NCBI GenBank assembly: GCA_035524895.1
Contig: DATLFI010000354.1
Span: 1-39,786, forward strand
DNA length: 39,786 bases
Direction of reading: 5' to 3'
Source of the DNA: DATLFI01 sp035524895
GTDB taxonomy: Bacteria > Acidobacteriota > Thermoanaerobaculia > Multivoradales > Multivoraceae
Shown here piece after piece: positions 8,167-15,865 of this stretch. The first letter of the stretch is position 1; each line of letters opens with the position of its first letter. Under the pieces are notes generated by a model. The model had not been told where the DNA came from. It saw only the letters and a list, made by a program, of their open reading frames with translations, and made no database searches. The translations under genes were made by a program, and so were the position numbers.

Positions 8167-9549
8167 ATGGGCATAGTGCCCACGCCCATAGCTCTCGCCG
8201 GCTCGGCGCTGGGCCAGCTCGAGCTGTCGCCAGGCTTCGGGCTGGTGCTGGCCGCGCTGCTGGTGTTCGCGAACGGCTTCTTCGTGGCCGCCGAATTCGC
8301 GCTGGTCAAGGTCCGCCCGACGCAAGTCGATTCCTACCTCAAGACGCGCCGCGGCCGTGTGGCCCGGCACATGGTGGAGCATCTCGACGCATACCTCTCC
8401 GCGACACAGTTGGGCATCACCCTCTCCAGCCTCGGACTGGGCTGGATCGGCGAGCCGGCCGTGGCGCGCTTGCTCCAGCGTATGGTGGCGTGGATCCCGG
8501 GTCTCGAGCTCTCGGACGTGGTGCTGCACTCGATCTCGCTGGCGCTCGGCTTCACGTTGATCAGCGTCGCGCACATCGTGCTCGGAGAGCTGGCGCCGAA
8601 GTCGCTGGCGATCCGCAAGCCAGAGGCGACCAGTCTTTGGGTGGCGTTGCCGCTCTACGCCTTCTACTGGATCAGCTTCCCGGCGATCTGGGCGCTCAAC
8701 CACATGGCCAACGCCCTGCTGCTGCTGGTCGGCATCCAGCCGGTCACCGGAGCGGGCAGGTCCCACGAGGAGGAAGAGCTGCGGCGGATCCTCGCCTCCT
8801 CCGCCGAGAGCCGGCTGTCGGAGCACAAGCGCGAGCTGCTCGACAATGTCTTCGAGCTGTCGCACCGGGTGGCGCGACAGGTGATGGTGCCGCGCGCGGA
8901 AGTGGTCTACCTCGACCTCGAGGCGCCGATCGAGGACAGCCTGCAGCTCGCTCGCGAGAGCGGACACACGCGCTTTCCGTTGTGCGAGGGCGATCTCGAC
9001 CGCGTCGTGGGCATGGTCCACATCAAGGACCTGTTCCGCTCCGAGGAGCGGCCGGTCTCCCTGCGCGACGTTCGACGCGACATCTTCTTCGTGCCGGGAA
9101 CGCTGCCCCTCGACCGGCTGCTGCGGCGGATGCGCAACGAGCACGTCCACCTCACCGCGGTGCTCGACGAGTACGGCAGCGTCGCGGGCATCGTGACCTT
9201 CGAGAACGTGATCGAGGAGATCGTGGGCGAGGTGCAGGACGAGTTCGACGAGGAGCGGCCGGAGCTCACGCCGCTCGGCGAAGACACCTACCAGGTCCTC
9301 GGCTCGATGCTGGTGGAGGACCTCGAGGACGCGCTGGAGCTCAACCTGTTCCCCGACGAGCGCGACGAGGACACCATGGCGGGCGTCGTGCTCTCCGAGC
9401 TCGGCCGGCGCGCCAAGGTGGGCGATCGCCTGCAGGTCGGGCGCCTCGAGCTCGAGGTACTCGAGGTCGCGCTGAACCGGATCCTGTCGATCAAGCTGAC
9501 GGTGAAACCGCTGCCCGACGAGCTGGCGGGATTGGCGGAAGGCGCGTAG
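8167..9549 (+). CDS. CNNM/CorC (HlyC) family membrane protein
   Basis: A 460-residue protein of the DUF21-CBS-CorC family implicated in magnesium/cobalt efflux or ion homeostasis. The N-terminal CNNM (DUF21) region (about 20-195) has four hydrophobic segments, including LVLAALLVFANGFFVAAEFALV with the typical FFVAAEFALV motif and VAHIVLGELAPKSLAI. Two CBS domains follow (about 215-340; VMVPRAEVVYLD and HLTAVLDEYGSVAGIVTFENVIEEIVGEVQDEFD), then a C-terminal CorC_HlyC domain (about 360-455). All family blocks are present and length is typical. It converges with proS across a palindromic repeat array. No strong promoter is visible. It has no connection to haemolysin function despite the historical HlyC name. 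Confidence 0.93.
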   Translation: MGIVPTPIALAGSALGQLELSPGFGLVLAALLVFANGFFVAAEFALVKVRPTQVDSYLKTRRGRVARHMVEHLDAYLSATQLGITLSSLGLGWIGEPAVARLLQRMVAWIPGLELSDVVLHSISLALGFTLISVAHIVLGELAPKSLAIRKPEATSLWVALPLYAFYWISFPAIWALNHMANALLLLVGIQPVTGAGRSHEEEELRRILASSAESRLSEHKRELLDNVFELSHRVARQVMVPRAEVVYLDLEAPIEDSLQLARESGHTRFPLCEGDLDRVVGMVHIKDLFRSEERPVSLRDVRRDIFFVPGTLPLDRLLRRMRNEHVHLTAVLDEYGSVAGIVTFENVIEEIVGEVQDEFDEERPELTPLGEDTYQVLGSMLVEDLEDALELNLFPDERDEDTMAGVVLSELGRRAKVGDRLQVGRLELEVLEVALNRILSIKLTVKPLPDELAGLAEGA

Positions 9550-9564
9550 CGAACGCAAGCATAA

Positions 9565-9655
9565 CTGACGCTCTGCGTCAGCTCTCGCTGACGTTCCGCG
9601 TCAGCTCTCGCGACGTTACGCGTCGGCTATCGCGGTGCTACGCGTTGGCTGTCGG
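9565..9655. repeat. four-copy 23-bp palindromic tandem repeat between convergent genes
   Basis: Units lie at 9565-9587, 9588-9610, 9611-9632 and 9633-9655 (23, 23, 22 and 23 bp). Units 1 and 2 differ at two positions; units 3 and 4 are progressively diverged. Each of the first three units contains an inverted repeat: CTGACGC-TCT-GCGTCAG, CTGACG-TTCCG-CGTCAG and CGACG-TTACG-CGTCG. The fourth unit contains the last codons and TAG stop of proS. The array could act as a bidirectional terminator for the CorC-family gene and proS. Confidence 0.75.
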
Positions 9656-11359
9656 CGCGCGGAGCCACTGCGCCACGCGCCCCACCGCCTCGCCCACCGG
9701 TACCAGCTCGCTCTGCCGATCCTTGCGTCTCGAGAGCTCGACCCCACCCTCGGCCAGCGCCTTGGCGCCGACCACCAGGCGCACCGGGGCGCCGATCAGG
9801 TCGGCATCCTTGAACTTCACTCCGGGTCGCTCGTCGCGGTCGTCGAACAGGACCTCGACGCCGGCTTCCTGCAGCTCGCGGTAGAGACGCTCGGTGGTCT
9901 CGCGCACGGTCTCGTCCTGAGGATTGAGCGCTAACAGCAAGACCGGGAACGGCGCCAGCGGCAGCGGCCAGACGATGCCGTCGGGGTCGTGGTTCTGCTC
10001 GATCGCCGCGGCGACCGTGCGCCCGATGCCGAAGCCGTAGCAGCCCATGATCATCGGCTGCTCGACGCCCCCGGCGTCCTGGAAGGTGCAGCCCATCGGC
10101 TCGGAGTACTTGGTGCCGAGCTTGAAGATGTGGCCGACCTCGATGCCGCGCGAGCCGGCCAGGGGTTTGGCGCAGCGCGGACACGGGTCGTCGGCGCCGA
10201 CCAGCAGCACGTCGACGAAGGCCTCGGGCTGGGCGTCGCGCTCCCAAGAGACGCCGACCAGGTGCGCGTCGGCGGCGTTGGCGCCGCACACGAAGCTCGA
10301 CAGGTCCCGCGTCGACAGGTCCGCCAGCAGCCGCACTCCCGCGGGCAGGCCCACGGGCCCGGCGAAACCGACCGGCGCCCCGGTGGCCTCGCGCACGCGC
10401 TCCTCGCCCGCGAGCCCGTAGACCTGCCGGTCGAGAGCGTTGGCGAGCTTGACCTCGTTGACCTCGCGGTCGCCGCGGATCGCTACCGCCACCAGCCCGC
10501 CGTCGGTGTCGTAGACCAGCGTCTTGACCACAGCAGCGGCCTCGACGCCCAGGTGGGCGGCGACGTCGCCCACGGTGTGCATTCCCGGTGTGCTGACGAC
10601 CTGGCGCTCGGCCGCCTCGGCGGGTGCTCGAGGCGTCCCGAGCGCGGCGGTCGCCTTCTCGACGTTGGCGGCGTAGCCGCAGGAGCCGCAGTGCACCACG
10701 GCGCTCTCACCGGTGGCGGCGAGGACCATAAACTCGTGGGAGCTGGAGCCGCCGATGCTGCCGGTGTCGGCCTCGACCACGATGTAGTCGAGCCCGCAGG
10801 CTGTGAGGATGCGCGCATAAGCGTCGTGCATCGCGCGGTAGGTCTCGTCGAGGCTCTCCTCCGTGGCGTGGAAGGAGTAAGCGTCCTTCATCAAGAACTC
10901 GCGACCGCGCATCAGGCCGAAGCGCGGCCGGATCTCGTCGCGGAACTTGGTCTGGATCTGGAACAGGTTGAGCGGAAGCTGGCGCCAGCTCTTGACGTCG
11001 CGACGCACCAGGTCGGTGATCACTTCTTCGTGGGTCGGTCCGAAACAGAACTCGCGCTCGTGGCGGTCGCGGATGCGCAACAGCTCCTTGCCGTACTTGA
11101 TCCAGCGGCCCGACTCTTGCCACAGCTCGGCGGGCTGCACCGCGGGCATCGAAAGCTCGACCGACCCGGCGCGGTCGAGCTCGTGCCGCACGATGTCCAT
11201 CAGCTTGCGCACGCTGCGCCAGCCGTATGGCTGGTAGGTGTAAATCCCGGCGGCCAGCTTCCGGATCATGCCGGCGCGCGACATCAGGCGGTGGCTGACC
11301 ACCTCGGCGTCGGCCGGGCTCTCGCGGGAAGTGAATAGGTAGAAATGGCTCCAGCGCAC
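9638..11359 (-). CDS. proS: proline--tRNA ligase (bacterial type with INS editing domain)
   Basis: Class II synthetase of 573 aa charging tRNA-Pro. Catalytic motifs include LMSRAGMIRKLAAGIYTYQP near the N-terminus, a motif 2 region with FCFGPTHEEVITDLVRRDVKSW, and GRTVAAAIEQNHD near motif 3. A YbaK-like INS insertion (about 225-385, which deacylates Ala-tRNA-Pro in homologues) separates the core halves, and the C-terminal anticodon-binding domain follows (LLALNPQD..., VLFDDRDERPGVKFKDADLIG). Length fits the prokaryote-like ProS of about 570 aa. The start is GTG at 11359, with GGAGAA about 8 nt upstream. Its last codons and stop fall inside the palindromic repeat array. It follows the TPR gene on the same strand after 83 bp. 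Confidence 0.95.
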   Translation of the reverse strand: MRWSHFYLFTSRESPADAEVVSHRLMSRAGMIRKLAAGIYTYQPYGWRSVRKLMDIVRHELDRAGSVELSMPAVQPAELWQESGRWIKYGKELLRIRDRHEREFCFGPTHEEVITDLVRRDVKSWRQLPLNLFQIQTKFRDEIRPRFGLMRGREFLMKDAYSFHATEESLDETYRAMHDAYARILTACGLDYIVVEADTGSIGGSSSHEFMVLAATGESAVVHCGSCGYAANVEKATAALGTPRAPAEAAERQVVSTPGMHTVGDVAAHLGVEAAAVVKTLVYDTDGGLVAVAIRGDREVNEVKLANALDRQVYGLAGEERVREATGAPVGFAGPVGLPAGVRLLADLSTRDLSSFVCGANAADAHLVGVSWERDAQPEAFVDVLLVGADDPCPRCAKPLAGSRGIEVGHIFKLGTKYSEPMGCTFQDAGGVEQPMIMGCYGFGIGRTVAAAIEQNHDPDGIVWPLPLAPFPVLLLALNPQDETVRETTERLYRELQEAGVEVLFDDRDERPGVKFKDADLIGAPVRLVVGAKALAEGGVELSRRKDRQSELVPVGEAVGRVAQWLRAPTANA

Positions 11360-11442
11360 GATGGTTCTCCGCTACGGCGACGCCTGTGTGGCTGGCGAGT
11401 CTAGCGGTCCTCCGGCCCAGCAGACCTTCGGCCCACTCGCGC

Positions 11443-13290
11443 TCAGCCTCGGCGCTTGGCGCCGGCGCCACTCCCCTGCACCAGCCGCGCGGAGTCCTTC
11501 ATCAGCGTGAGCAGCTTCTCGCCCAACGCGCCCCGGCCGTGGTCGAGCTGGCGGGCGCGCGAGAGCACGCTGCGCGCTCGCTCGCGCTCGCCGGAGGCCA
11601 ACAGCGCCATGCCCAGGTGCGTCATGGCGGTAGCGGAGGCGTCGAGCTCGGTCGAGCGAGACAACCAGTCGATCGCCTCCCGGTACTCGCGACGCTTGTA
11701 GTGGACCCAGCCCAGGGCCGCGAGCGGGAACTGGCGCAGCTCGTCGGGAGCGTGATCGAGCGAGCGACGCGCGAACGTGAGCGCCAGGTCGAGGTCCTCG
11801 TCCATCTCGGCGAGGTTGTAGGCCATCTCGTAGTAGGCGATGGTCTTCGAGAAGGGGGTGGTGCTCTCTTCGAGCAGCCGGCGTCCGACCCGGTTGCCCT
11901 CGCGATACTTGCCTTCGCCCCGCAGCGCAGCGATCAGCGTGGCATAGGCGGTGGCCTTGAGCATTTCCCCCGGCTCGAGCGCGATCACCCGCTCGGCCAG
12001 GGATCGGATCTCCTGGCTGCGATTCAGCTTGAGGCAGGCGAGCGCGTACGCCACCAGCAGCGCGGCGTTGTCGGGCTCGGCACGCACGGCGCCCTGGTAC
12101 GCGCGCAACGCGCGACGAGTGTCGCCCGACTCGAGCAGCGACTCGGCGCGCGCGGCCAGCTCGCCGGCCGGCCCCTTCGGCGGAGGCTCGGCGAGCTCGC
12201 CACGGCCCGAGAGGTAGCGCACCAGATCGTCGTAGCGCAGCTTCTTGGGATTCAGGCGCTGCGCCTGGCGGAAGGCTTCGAGCGCCTTGCGGTGCCACTG
12301 ACGATCCAGATAGCAGAGCCCGAGCAGGTGATAGCAGTCCTCGAACGAGGGGTCGAGCCGGATCGCCTCTTGCAGCGCGCGCACCGCCGGCTTGAGCTGG
12401 CCCATCTCGTAGAGGCAGCTCCCCAGCAGGTAGCTCGCTTCGGGCACCGGATCGAGCGCCACCGCCCGCTCCAGGAACGCGGTGGCATGGCCGAGGCTGC
12501 CCTGCCGCGCGAGCGTGGCGCCGAGACAGAACAGCGGCAGGAAGCTGTTGGGATAGAGCGAGACCGCGCGGCGCAGCGATTCCTCGGCGGGGGCCGACTC
12601 GCCGCGGTGGTGGTGGAGCACGCCGCGGTAGACCAGTCCCTCGAAGTGGTCCGGCTTGAGGTCGAGGAGGATGCTGAAGCAGGCGAGGGCCCGGTCGGCG
12701 CGACCGTCGTGGAAGTGCGTCTCGCCGAGAAGGTGCGCCAACTCGAAGTTGCCGCGGTCGAGCTTGAACGCGCTCTCGAGCAGGTGGGTGGCTCGCTCGA
12801 GCTCGAAAGCGTAGAGCGCGTACTCCGCCTCTTCGAGGTGACGCACGAAGAGCTCGCGCCTGTCGCCGCCGTAGAGCGCCGCGATGCGGTCCTTGCTCCG
12901 CCGGAAGCGATCGCGCCGCTCCAGCGCGACCAGTTGGTCCTCGAGCTTGCTCTCCCAGAGGTCGGACCACTCGTCGGCCGCGACCACTCCTTTGCGCTCC
13001 AGCAGGTCGCGCACGGTGGCCAGCCCGGCGTGGTTGACCAGGATGTTCTCTTCCTGCTTGTGCAGGGCCGCGAGGATCGACCGCACGGTCTCGCCGGTGC
13101 GCTTGAGCACCTCCTCGAGGATCGAGATGCGCTCGAGCAGGTGCTCGTCGAAGGAGAAGCCCTCGTCGTCGCCGCCGTCGATCTCTTCTTCGCCGCCGGT
13201 GCTACCGGAGATGACGAGAAGCTTGCACTCGCACCGCTCGCAGTGCTCGGCGTCGTCCGAGTTGCGCGCTCCACAGCTCTGGCACCACAT
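11443..13290 (-). CDS. zinc-ribbon TPR repeat protein
   Basis: A soluble 615-residue protein with no signal peptide. Residues 3-22 form a CxxC...CxxC zinc ribbon (CQSCGARNSDDAEHCERC). An acidic linker (GGEEEIDGGDDEG) and a helical region (50-130) follow, then a long array of tetratricopeptide repeats from about 145 to 590 (for example AEYALYAFELERATHLLESAFKLD and REYREAIDWLSRSTELD). No enzymatic domain is visible, so it is most likely a scaffold or adaptor. A good promoter (TTGACC-N17-TAGCCT) lies upstream at 13394-13422, giving a leader near 100 nt. The function is not recognisable; the zinc ribbon plus TPR layout suggests a protein-interaction platform. Confidence 0.82.
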   Translation of the reverse strand: MWCQSCGARNSDDAEHCERCECKLLVISGSTGGEEEIDGGDDEGFSFDEHLLERISILEEVLKRTGETVRSILAALHKQEENILVNHAGLATVRDLLERKGVVAADEWSDLWESKLEDQLVALERRDRFRRSKDRIAALYGGDRRELFVRHLEEAEYALYAFELERATHLLESAFKLDRGNFELAHLLGETHFHDGRADRALACFSILLDLKPDHFEGLVYRGVLHHHRGESAPAEESLRRAVSLYPNSFLPLFCLGATLARQGSLGHATAFLERAVALDPVPEASYLLGSCLYEMGQLKPAVRALQEAIRLDPSFEDCYHLLGLCYLDRQWHRKALEAFRQAQRLNPKKLRYDDLVRYLSGRGELAEPPPKGPAGELAARAESLLESGDTRRALRAYQGAVRAEPDNAALLVAYALACLKLNRSQEIRSLAERVIALEPGEMLKATAYATLIAALRGEGKYREGNRVGRRLLEESTTPFSKTIAYYEMAYNLAEMDEDLDLALTFARRSLDHAPDELRQFPLAALGWVHYKRREYREAIDWLSRSTELDASATAMTHLGMALLASGERERARSVLSRARQLDHGRGALGEKLLTLMKDSARLVQGSGAGAKRRG

Positions 13291-13393
13291 GACGAGAAGA
13301 CGAGATCAGGCGCCAGGTGCGCTCGCGAGGGGCGGCGCGCCGAGGTCGGTTGCGTGGGTGGATCGTTGACGCACGGGCTGGGAACCGCCGGTG

Positions 13394-13422
13394 AGGCTAA
13401 GGAATCCCCGAGGGGTGGTCAA
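13394..13422 (-). promoter_or_regulatory. sigma-70 promoter of the zinc-ribbon TPR gene
   Basis: On the minus strand: -35 TTGACC (13422-13417), a 17-bp spacer, and -10 TAGCCT (13399-13394). It lies between the stop of the membrane-protein gene (13444) and the TPR start (13290). The same TTGACM-N17-TAGCYT form drives the tRNA-Val pair. Confidence 0.65.
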
Positions 13423-13443
13423 GGGTGGTCGGAGGGCGACCCC

Positions 13444-14823
13444 TCACCGTCCCTCCAGCCACGGCTCTCGCCTGCCGAACTTGGTCGCGAGCGTGGCGCC
13501 CACGCCGATCAGGGTCGCCGCGGTCCAGACCACGATACCCGCCCACGGCAGCAGCTTGAGGACTCCGAGCAGCAGCAGCCCCGCCAGGATCGCGGTGATC
13601 GGGTCGGGGCGGCGCAGCGGCGAGCGAGGACGCAGCCACCGCACCAGCCATTCGCCGACGCACTGGAATACCGCCACGGTGCCCCACAGCTTGAGCAGCA
13701 ACGCGAGCAGGATGAGCAGCACGAGCAGCGGGAGCCCGACCACCACCGACGTGAACGCCGTGAGCAGCACGACCACCAGGGTCACCGTCAGCACTGCCAC
13801 CAGGCCGATCAGGAAGCTGCGCATCGGCGCGTCGCGGATCTCGTCGCTGGTGCTGGAGAGCGGGCGCGCGAAGGTCGCCGCCAGCGCGATGCCGACGAGC
13901 AGCCAGGCCGACGAGAGAGCCAGCTTGGCGCCGACCACCGCCCGCGAGAACGGGCTGAGGCCGAGAGCCGGACCCTCGAGCAGCACCAGCCAGCTCGCCG
14001 CGGCGTCCGGGTGGGCGACGGTGCGACCTCCGATCCGTGCCCCGAGCTCGGCCACCACGCTGCCGCCGAGCACATAGACATCGCCGTCGACGCGCGCGGT
14101 GCGGGTGAGGTGGGCGTCGCCGTCGAGCACCACCAGGTCCTCACCGATCCACCCCGACACCCGCACGTCCCCAGCCAGCGCCACGGCGCTGCGCTGCGCC
14201 TCCCCGGCGACGACCAGATCGCGGGACAGCGAGATCACGGTCTGGCGGGAGATGCTTCCCGCTTCGAGCACCACAGCCGGGCTATGCACGCCCCGAGCCT
14301 CTTGGTGCTGAGCGGTGGCTCGAGCCGTGGCCAGCACCGCCAACAGAGCGACGGCGAGGGCTAGCAGCCCGTGGTGAAACCCGCGTGAGGCTGCGCGCGG
14401 GGATCTGCGGTCGCTGGCAAGGCGTGGCCGACGAACGCGATGCGGTGCCATCGTGCAGGAGGCCCAACGCAGTCGGGGTCCCGAAACCCCCGCGCCCAAG
14501 GGGTGGGTGCAAGCAAGCTGCCCCGGGCAGCTTGCCTGCACCGACGTCGCCGCTGCGCGGCTCTGGTAGGGGGCGGCGTGGGGCCGTCTGCGGTGTTGCG
14601 CTCGCTCAGCGATGGACCCAGCATCGCCACCGCTCGCGCGCCAACGCCGAGCCGCCGGTAGAGCCACTGCAGGCGAAAGACCCTCCCCGCGCACCGCATG
14701 AGCATCCGGCCCCACGGCGCTCCCAACGCAGCCCACGGGGGTTCCACCACGGGCTGCTAGGCTCGACGCGAAGCGGCGTTCCGGCGCAGGGGCAACTGTC
14801 GGACGAAGGGCTTGGGGATGCAT
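13444..14823 (-). CDS. exported membrane protein with bactofilin-like repeats, signal peptide split by an in-frame element
   Basis: The start is fixed by a strong Shine-Dalgarno (GGAGGAGAG, 3 nt before ATG at 14823). The first 21 residues (MHPQALRPTVAPAPERRFAS plus S) are a signal-peptide n-region. The frame then runs 132 codons through a mobile element and resumes with the hydrophobic core LALAVALLAVLATARATA. The mature part has a repetitive beta-type region (DLVVAGEAQRSAVALAGDVRVSGWIG..., similar to polymer-forming cytoskeletal repeats), then about five membrane spans (LALSSAWLLVGIALAATF; SFLIGLVAVLTVTLVVVLL; GLPLLVLLILLALLLKLWG; two more before the C-terminus). Without the element it would be a 327-aa preprotein. 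With it, either a 459-aa product with a displaced signal is made, or translation restarts at an ATG at 14451 inside the element. It may therefore be impaired. Role unknown. Confidence 0.7.
   Translation of the reverse strand: MHPQALRPTVAPAPERRFASSLAARGGTPVGCVGSAVGPDAHAVRGEGLSPAVALPAARRWRASGGDAGSIAERAQHRRRPHAAPYQSRAAATSVQASCPGQLACTHPLGAGVSGPRLRWASCTMAPHRVRRPRLASDRRSPRAASRGFHHGLLALAVALLAVLATARATAQHQEARGVHSPAVVLEAGSISRQTVISLSRDLVVAGEAQRSAVALAGDVRVSGWIGEDLVVLDGDAHLTRTARVDGDVYVLGGSVVAELGARIGGRTVAHPDAAASWLVLLEGPALGLSPFSRAVVGAKLALSSAWLLVGIALAATFARPLSSTSDEIRDAPMRSFLIGLVAVLTVTLVVVLLTAFTSVVVGLPLLVLLILLALLLKLWGTVAVFQCVGEWLVRWLRPRSPLRRPDPITAILAGLLLLGVLKLLPWAGIVVWTAATLIGVGATLATKFGRREPWLEGR
14361..14760. 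mobile_element. MITE-like non-coding element, copy 1 (CTAG-bounded)
   Basis: A 400-bp segment beginning CTAGCAGCCCGTGGTG and ending CACCACGGGCTGCTAG. The two ends are imperfect inverted repeats of about 35 bp. Reading one CTAG as a 4-bp target duplication leaves a 392-bp element and a net insertion of 396 bp. It encodes no transposase. It is about 85-90% identical by eye to the copy at 16189-16526 in the same orientation, apart from an extra segment of about 60 bp (roughly 14501-14570) that copy 2 lacks. It lies inside the signal-peptide coding region of the gene ending at 13444. CTAG fits the YTAR target of IS5-group or IS701-family transposases, so one of these may mobilise it in trans. Confidence 0.85.
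14506..14542. repeat. long perfect palindrome nested in element copy 1
   Basis: GGTGCA-a-GCAAGCTGCCC-c-GGGCAGCTTGC-c-TGCACC forms a 37-nt hairpin with 17 paired bases per side, one mismatch and a 1-base centre. It belongs to the segment of about 60 bp present in copy 1 and absent from copy 2, so it may be a separate nested insertion or a deletion in copy 2. Confidence 0.8.
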
Positions 14824-14826
14824 GTT

Positions 14827-14835
14827 CTCTCCTCC
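14827..14835 (-). promoter_or_regulatory. strong Shine-Dalgarno deciding the start at 14823
   Basis: GGAGGAGAG on the minus strand, followed by AAC and ATG. It lies on the regulator side of element copy 1, showing that the host gene's true start was upstream of the insertion. Confidence 0.75.
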
Positions 14836-14894
14836 GGTGACGGTGTTGCCGCGCATGGTAGACACCGCCGGCCGACCCGTCTTGGAAGAACGCG

Positions 14895-15698
14895 TCAGAC
14901 CACGGCGGTGAAAGCCCGAGCCATGGGGCTCGACTCGGAGGCGAATAGCTCCCCAGGGCTCACACCGGCCAGGTCGCGGAAGTCTCGAAGAAAGTGAGGC
15001 TGGTCGTAGTAGCCGGCATCGAGCGTGGCGTCCGCGAACGGCGAGCCGGCGTGCACCCGCCGCAGCACCGCCTGGACCCGCAGGATGCGCTGGAGGCGCT
15101 TCGGCGTCAGCCCGACGTGCCTCTGGAAGAGTCGCTGCGCCGTGCGCCGGCCGAGCCCCACGCGCGCCGCCGCGATGTCCACGGTGAGCGGGTGGCCGAA
15201 GTCGCCCAGGGTACGACAGAGAGCCGCCACCGCCGGCACCACCCGGTGCGGTCGCACAGCACCGCGCAAAGCCTCGAGCGCCAGGGACAGCCGCTGCAGA
15301 CCCCTCGCTTCCCCGAGCTGCTCGTGCAGCCCGCGCGGCAGGTCGTGGTCGAGCGCATCGAGAGCCACGTCCTCGTTTCGCAGCTCCTGCAACGACCCGC
15401 GCCACAGCGCCGCTGCCGCACCGGGGCGCAGGCGCACGCCGAGCAGGTCGACCGCCCCAGTCGGCTCGAGCTGGATGTGACCTGTCAGGGGGCCGACCAG
15501 GAGGCAGGTCGGCTGCAGCTCGACGGTTCCGTCGTCGCGGTGCCGACGAAAGCGCTCGGCGAAGTTGAAGACGAGCTCGACGGAACCATCCGAGAGCACC
15601 CGCTCCGGGCCAGTGCCGAGAGCTCCGCGCATCGTCCAGACGCACTGCACCACCGGGGCGAGATCGGCCGGCGGGGCCAGTTCGCGGTACTCGAGCAT
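14895..15698 (-). CDS. AraC-family transcriptional regulator (DUF6597-type N-terminus)
   Basis: A 267-aa DNA-binding regulator. The N-terminal part (1-130; YRELAPPADLAPVVQCVWTM... and SVELVFNFAERF...) resembles the DUF6597 domain found ahead of AraC HTH domains. The C-terminal double helix-turn-helix spans about 165-260, with LTVDIAAARVGLGRRTAQRLFQRHVGLTPKRLQRILRVQ and the typical FADATLDAGYYDQPHFLRDFRDLAGVSPGEL signature. It is divergent from the DUF4242 gene (167 bp between starts), which it may regulate. An inverted repeat GAGAA-C-TTCTC at 15720-15730, 22 bp before its start codon, could be an operator. The inducer is unknown. Confidence 0.88.
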   Translation of the reverse strand: MLEYRELAPPADLAPVVQCVWTMRGALGTGPERVLSDGSVELVFNFAERFRRHRDDGTVELQPTCLLVGPLTGHIQLEPTGAVDLLGVRLRPGAAAALWRGSLQELRNEDVALDALDHDLPRGLHEQLGEARGLQRLSLALEALRGAVRPHRVVPAVAALCRTLGDFGHPLTVDIAAARVGLGRRTAQRLFQRHVGLTPKRLQRILRVQAVLRRVHAGSPFADATLDAGYYDQPHFLRDFRDLAGVSPGELFASESSPMARAFTAVV

Positions 15699-15865
15699 GC
15701 GGTGCGTTCGGCTCCGGTGGAGAACTTCTCAGTGTACTGCGGCCGTGTCGTGATGCGGGCGCCGCCGACGTATCCTTGGCAGCGGCCCTTGCCGCGACAC
15801 GAAGACGCCCACGACGGGGAGGGTCCGCTCGACCCTTTCGACCCCACCACCCGAAAGGAGACACC

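Noticed and set aside
9565..9655. A CRISPR or attachment site
   Set aside because: Units are directly adjacent without spacers, diverge progressively, and no integrase is nearby.
11386..14364. A 992-aa plus-strand frame across the TPR and membrane-protein genes
   Set aside because: It has no recognisable domain and spans two supported minus-strand genes, their intergenic space and a promoter.
14361..14750. A protein-coding gene inside the mobile element (for example 129 aa from a GTG in the terminal repeat)
   Set aside because: No domain, arginine/alanine-rich composition, no Shine-Dalgarno. The reading frame shifts between the two copies because of the extra segment.
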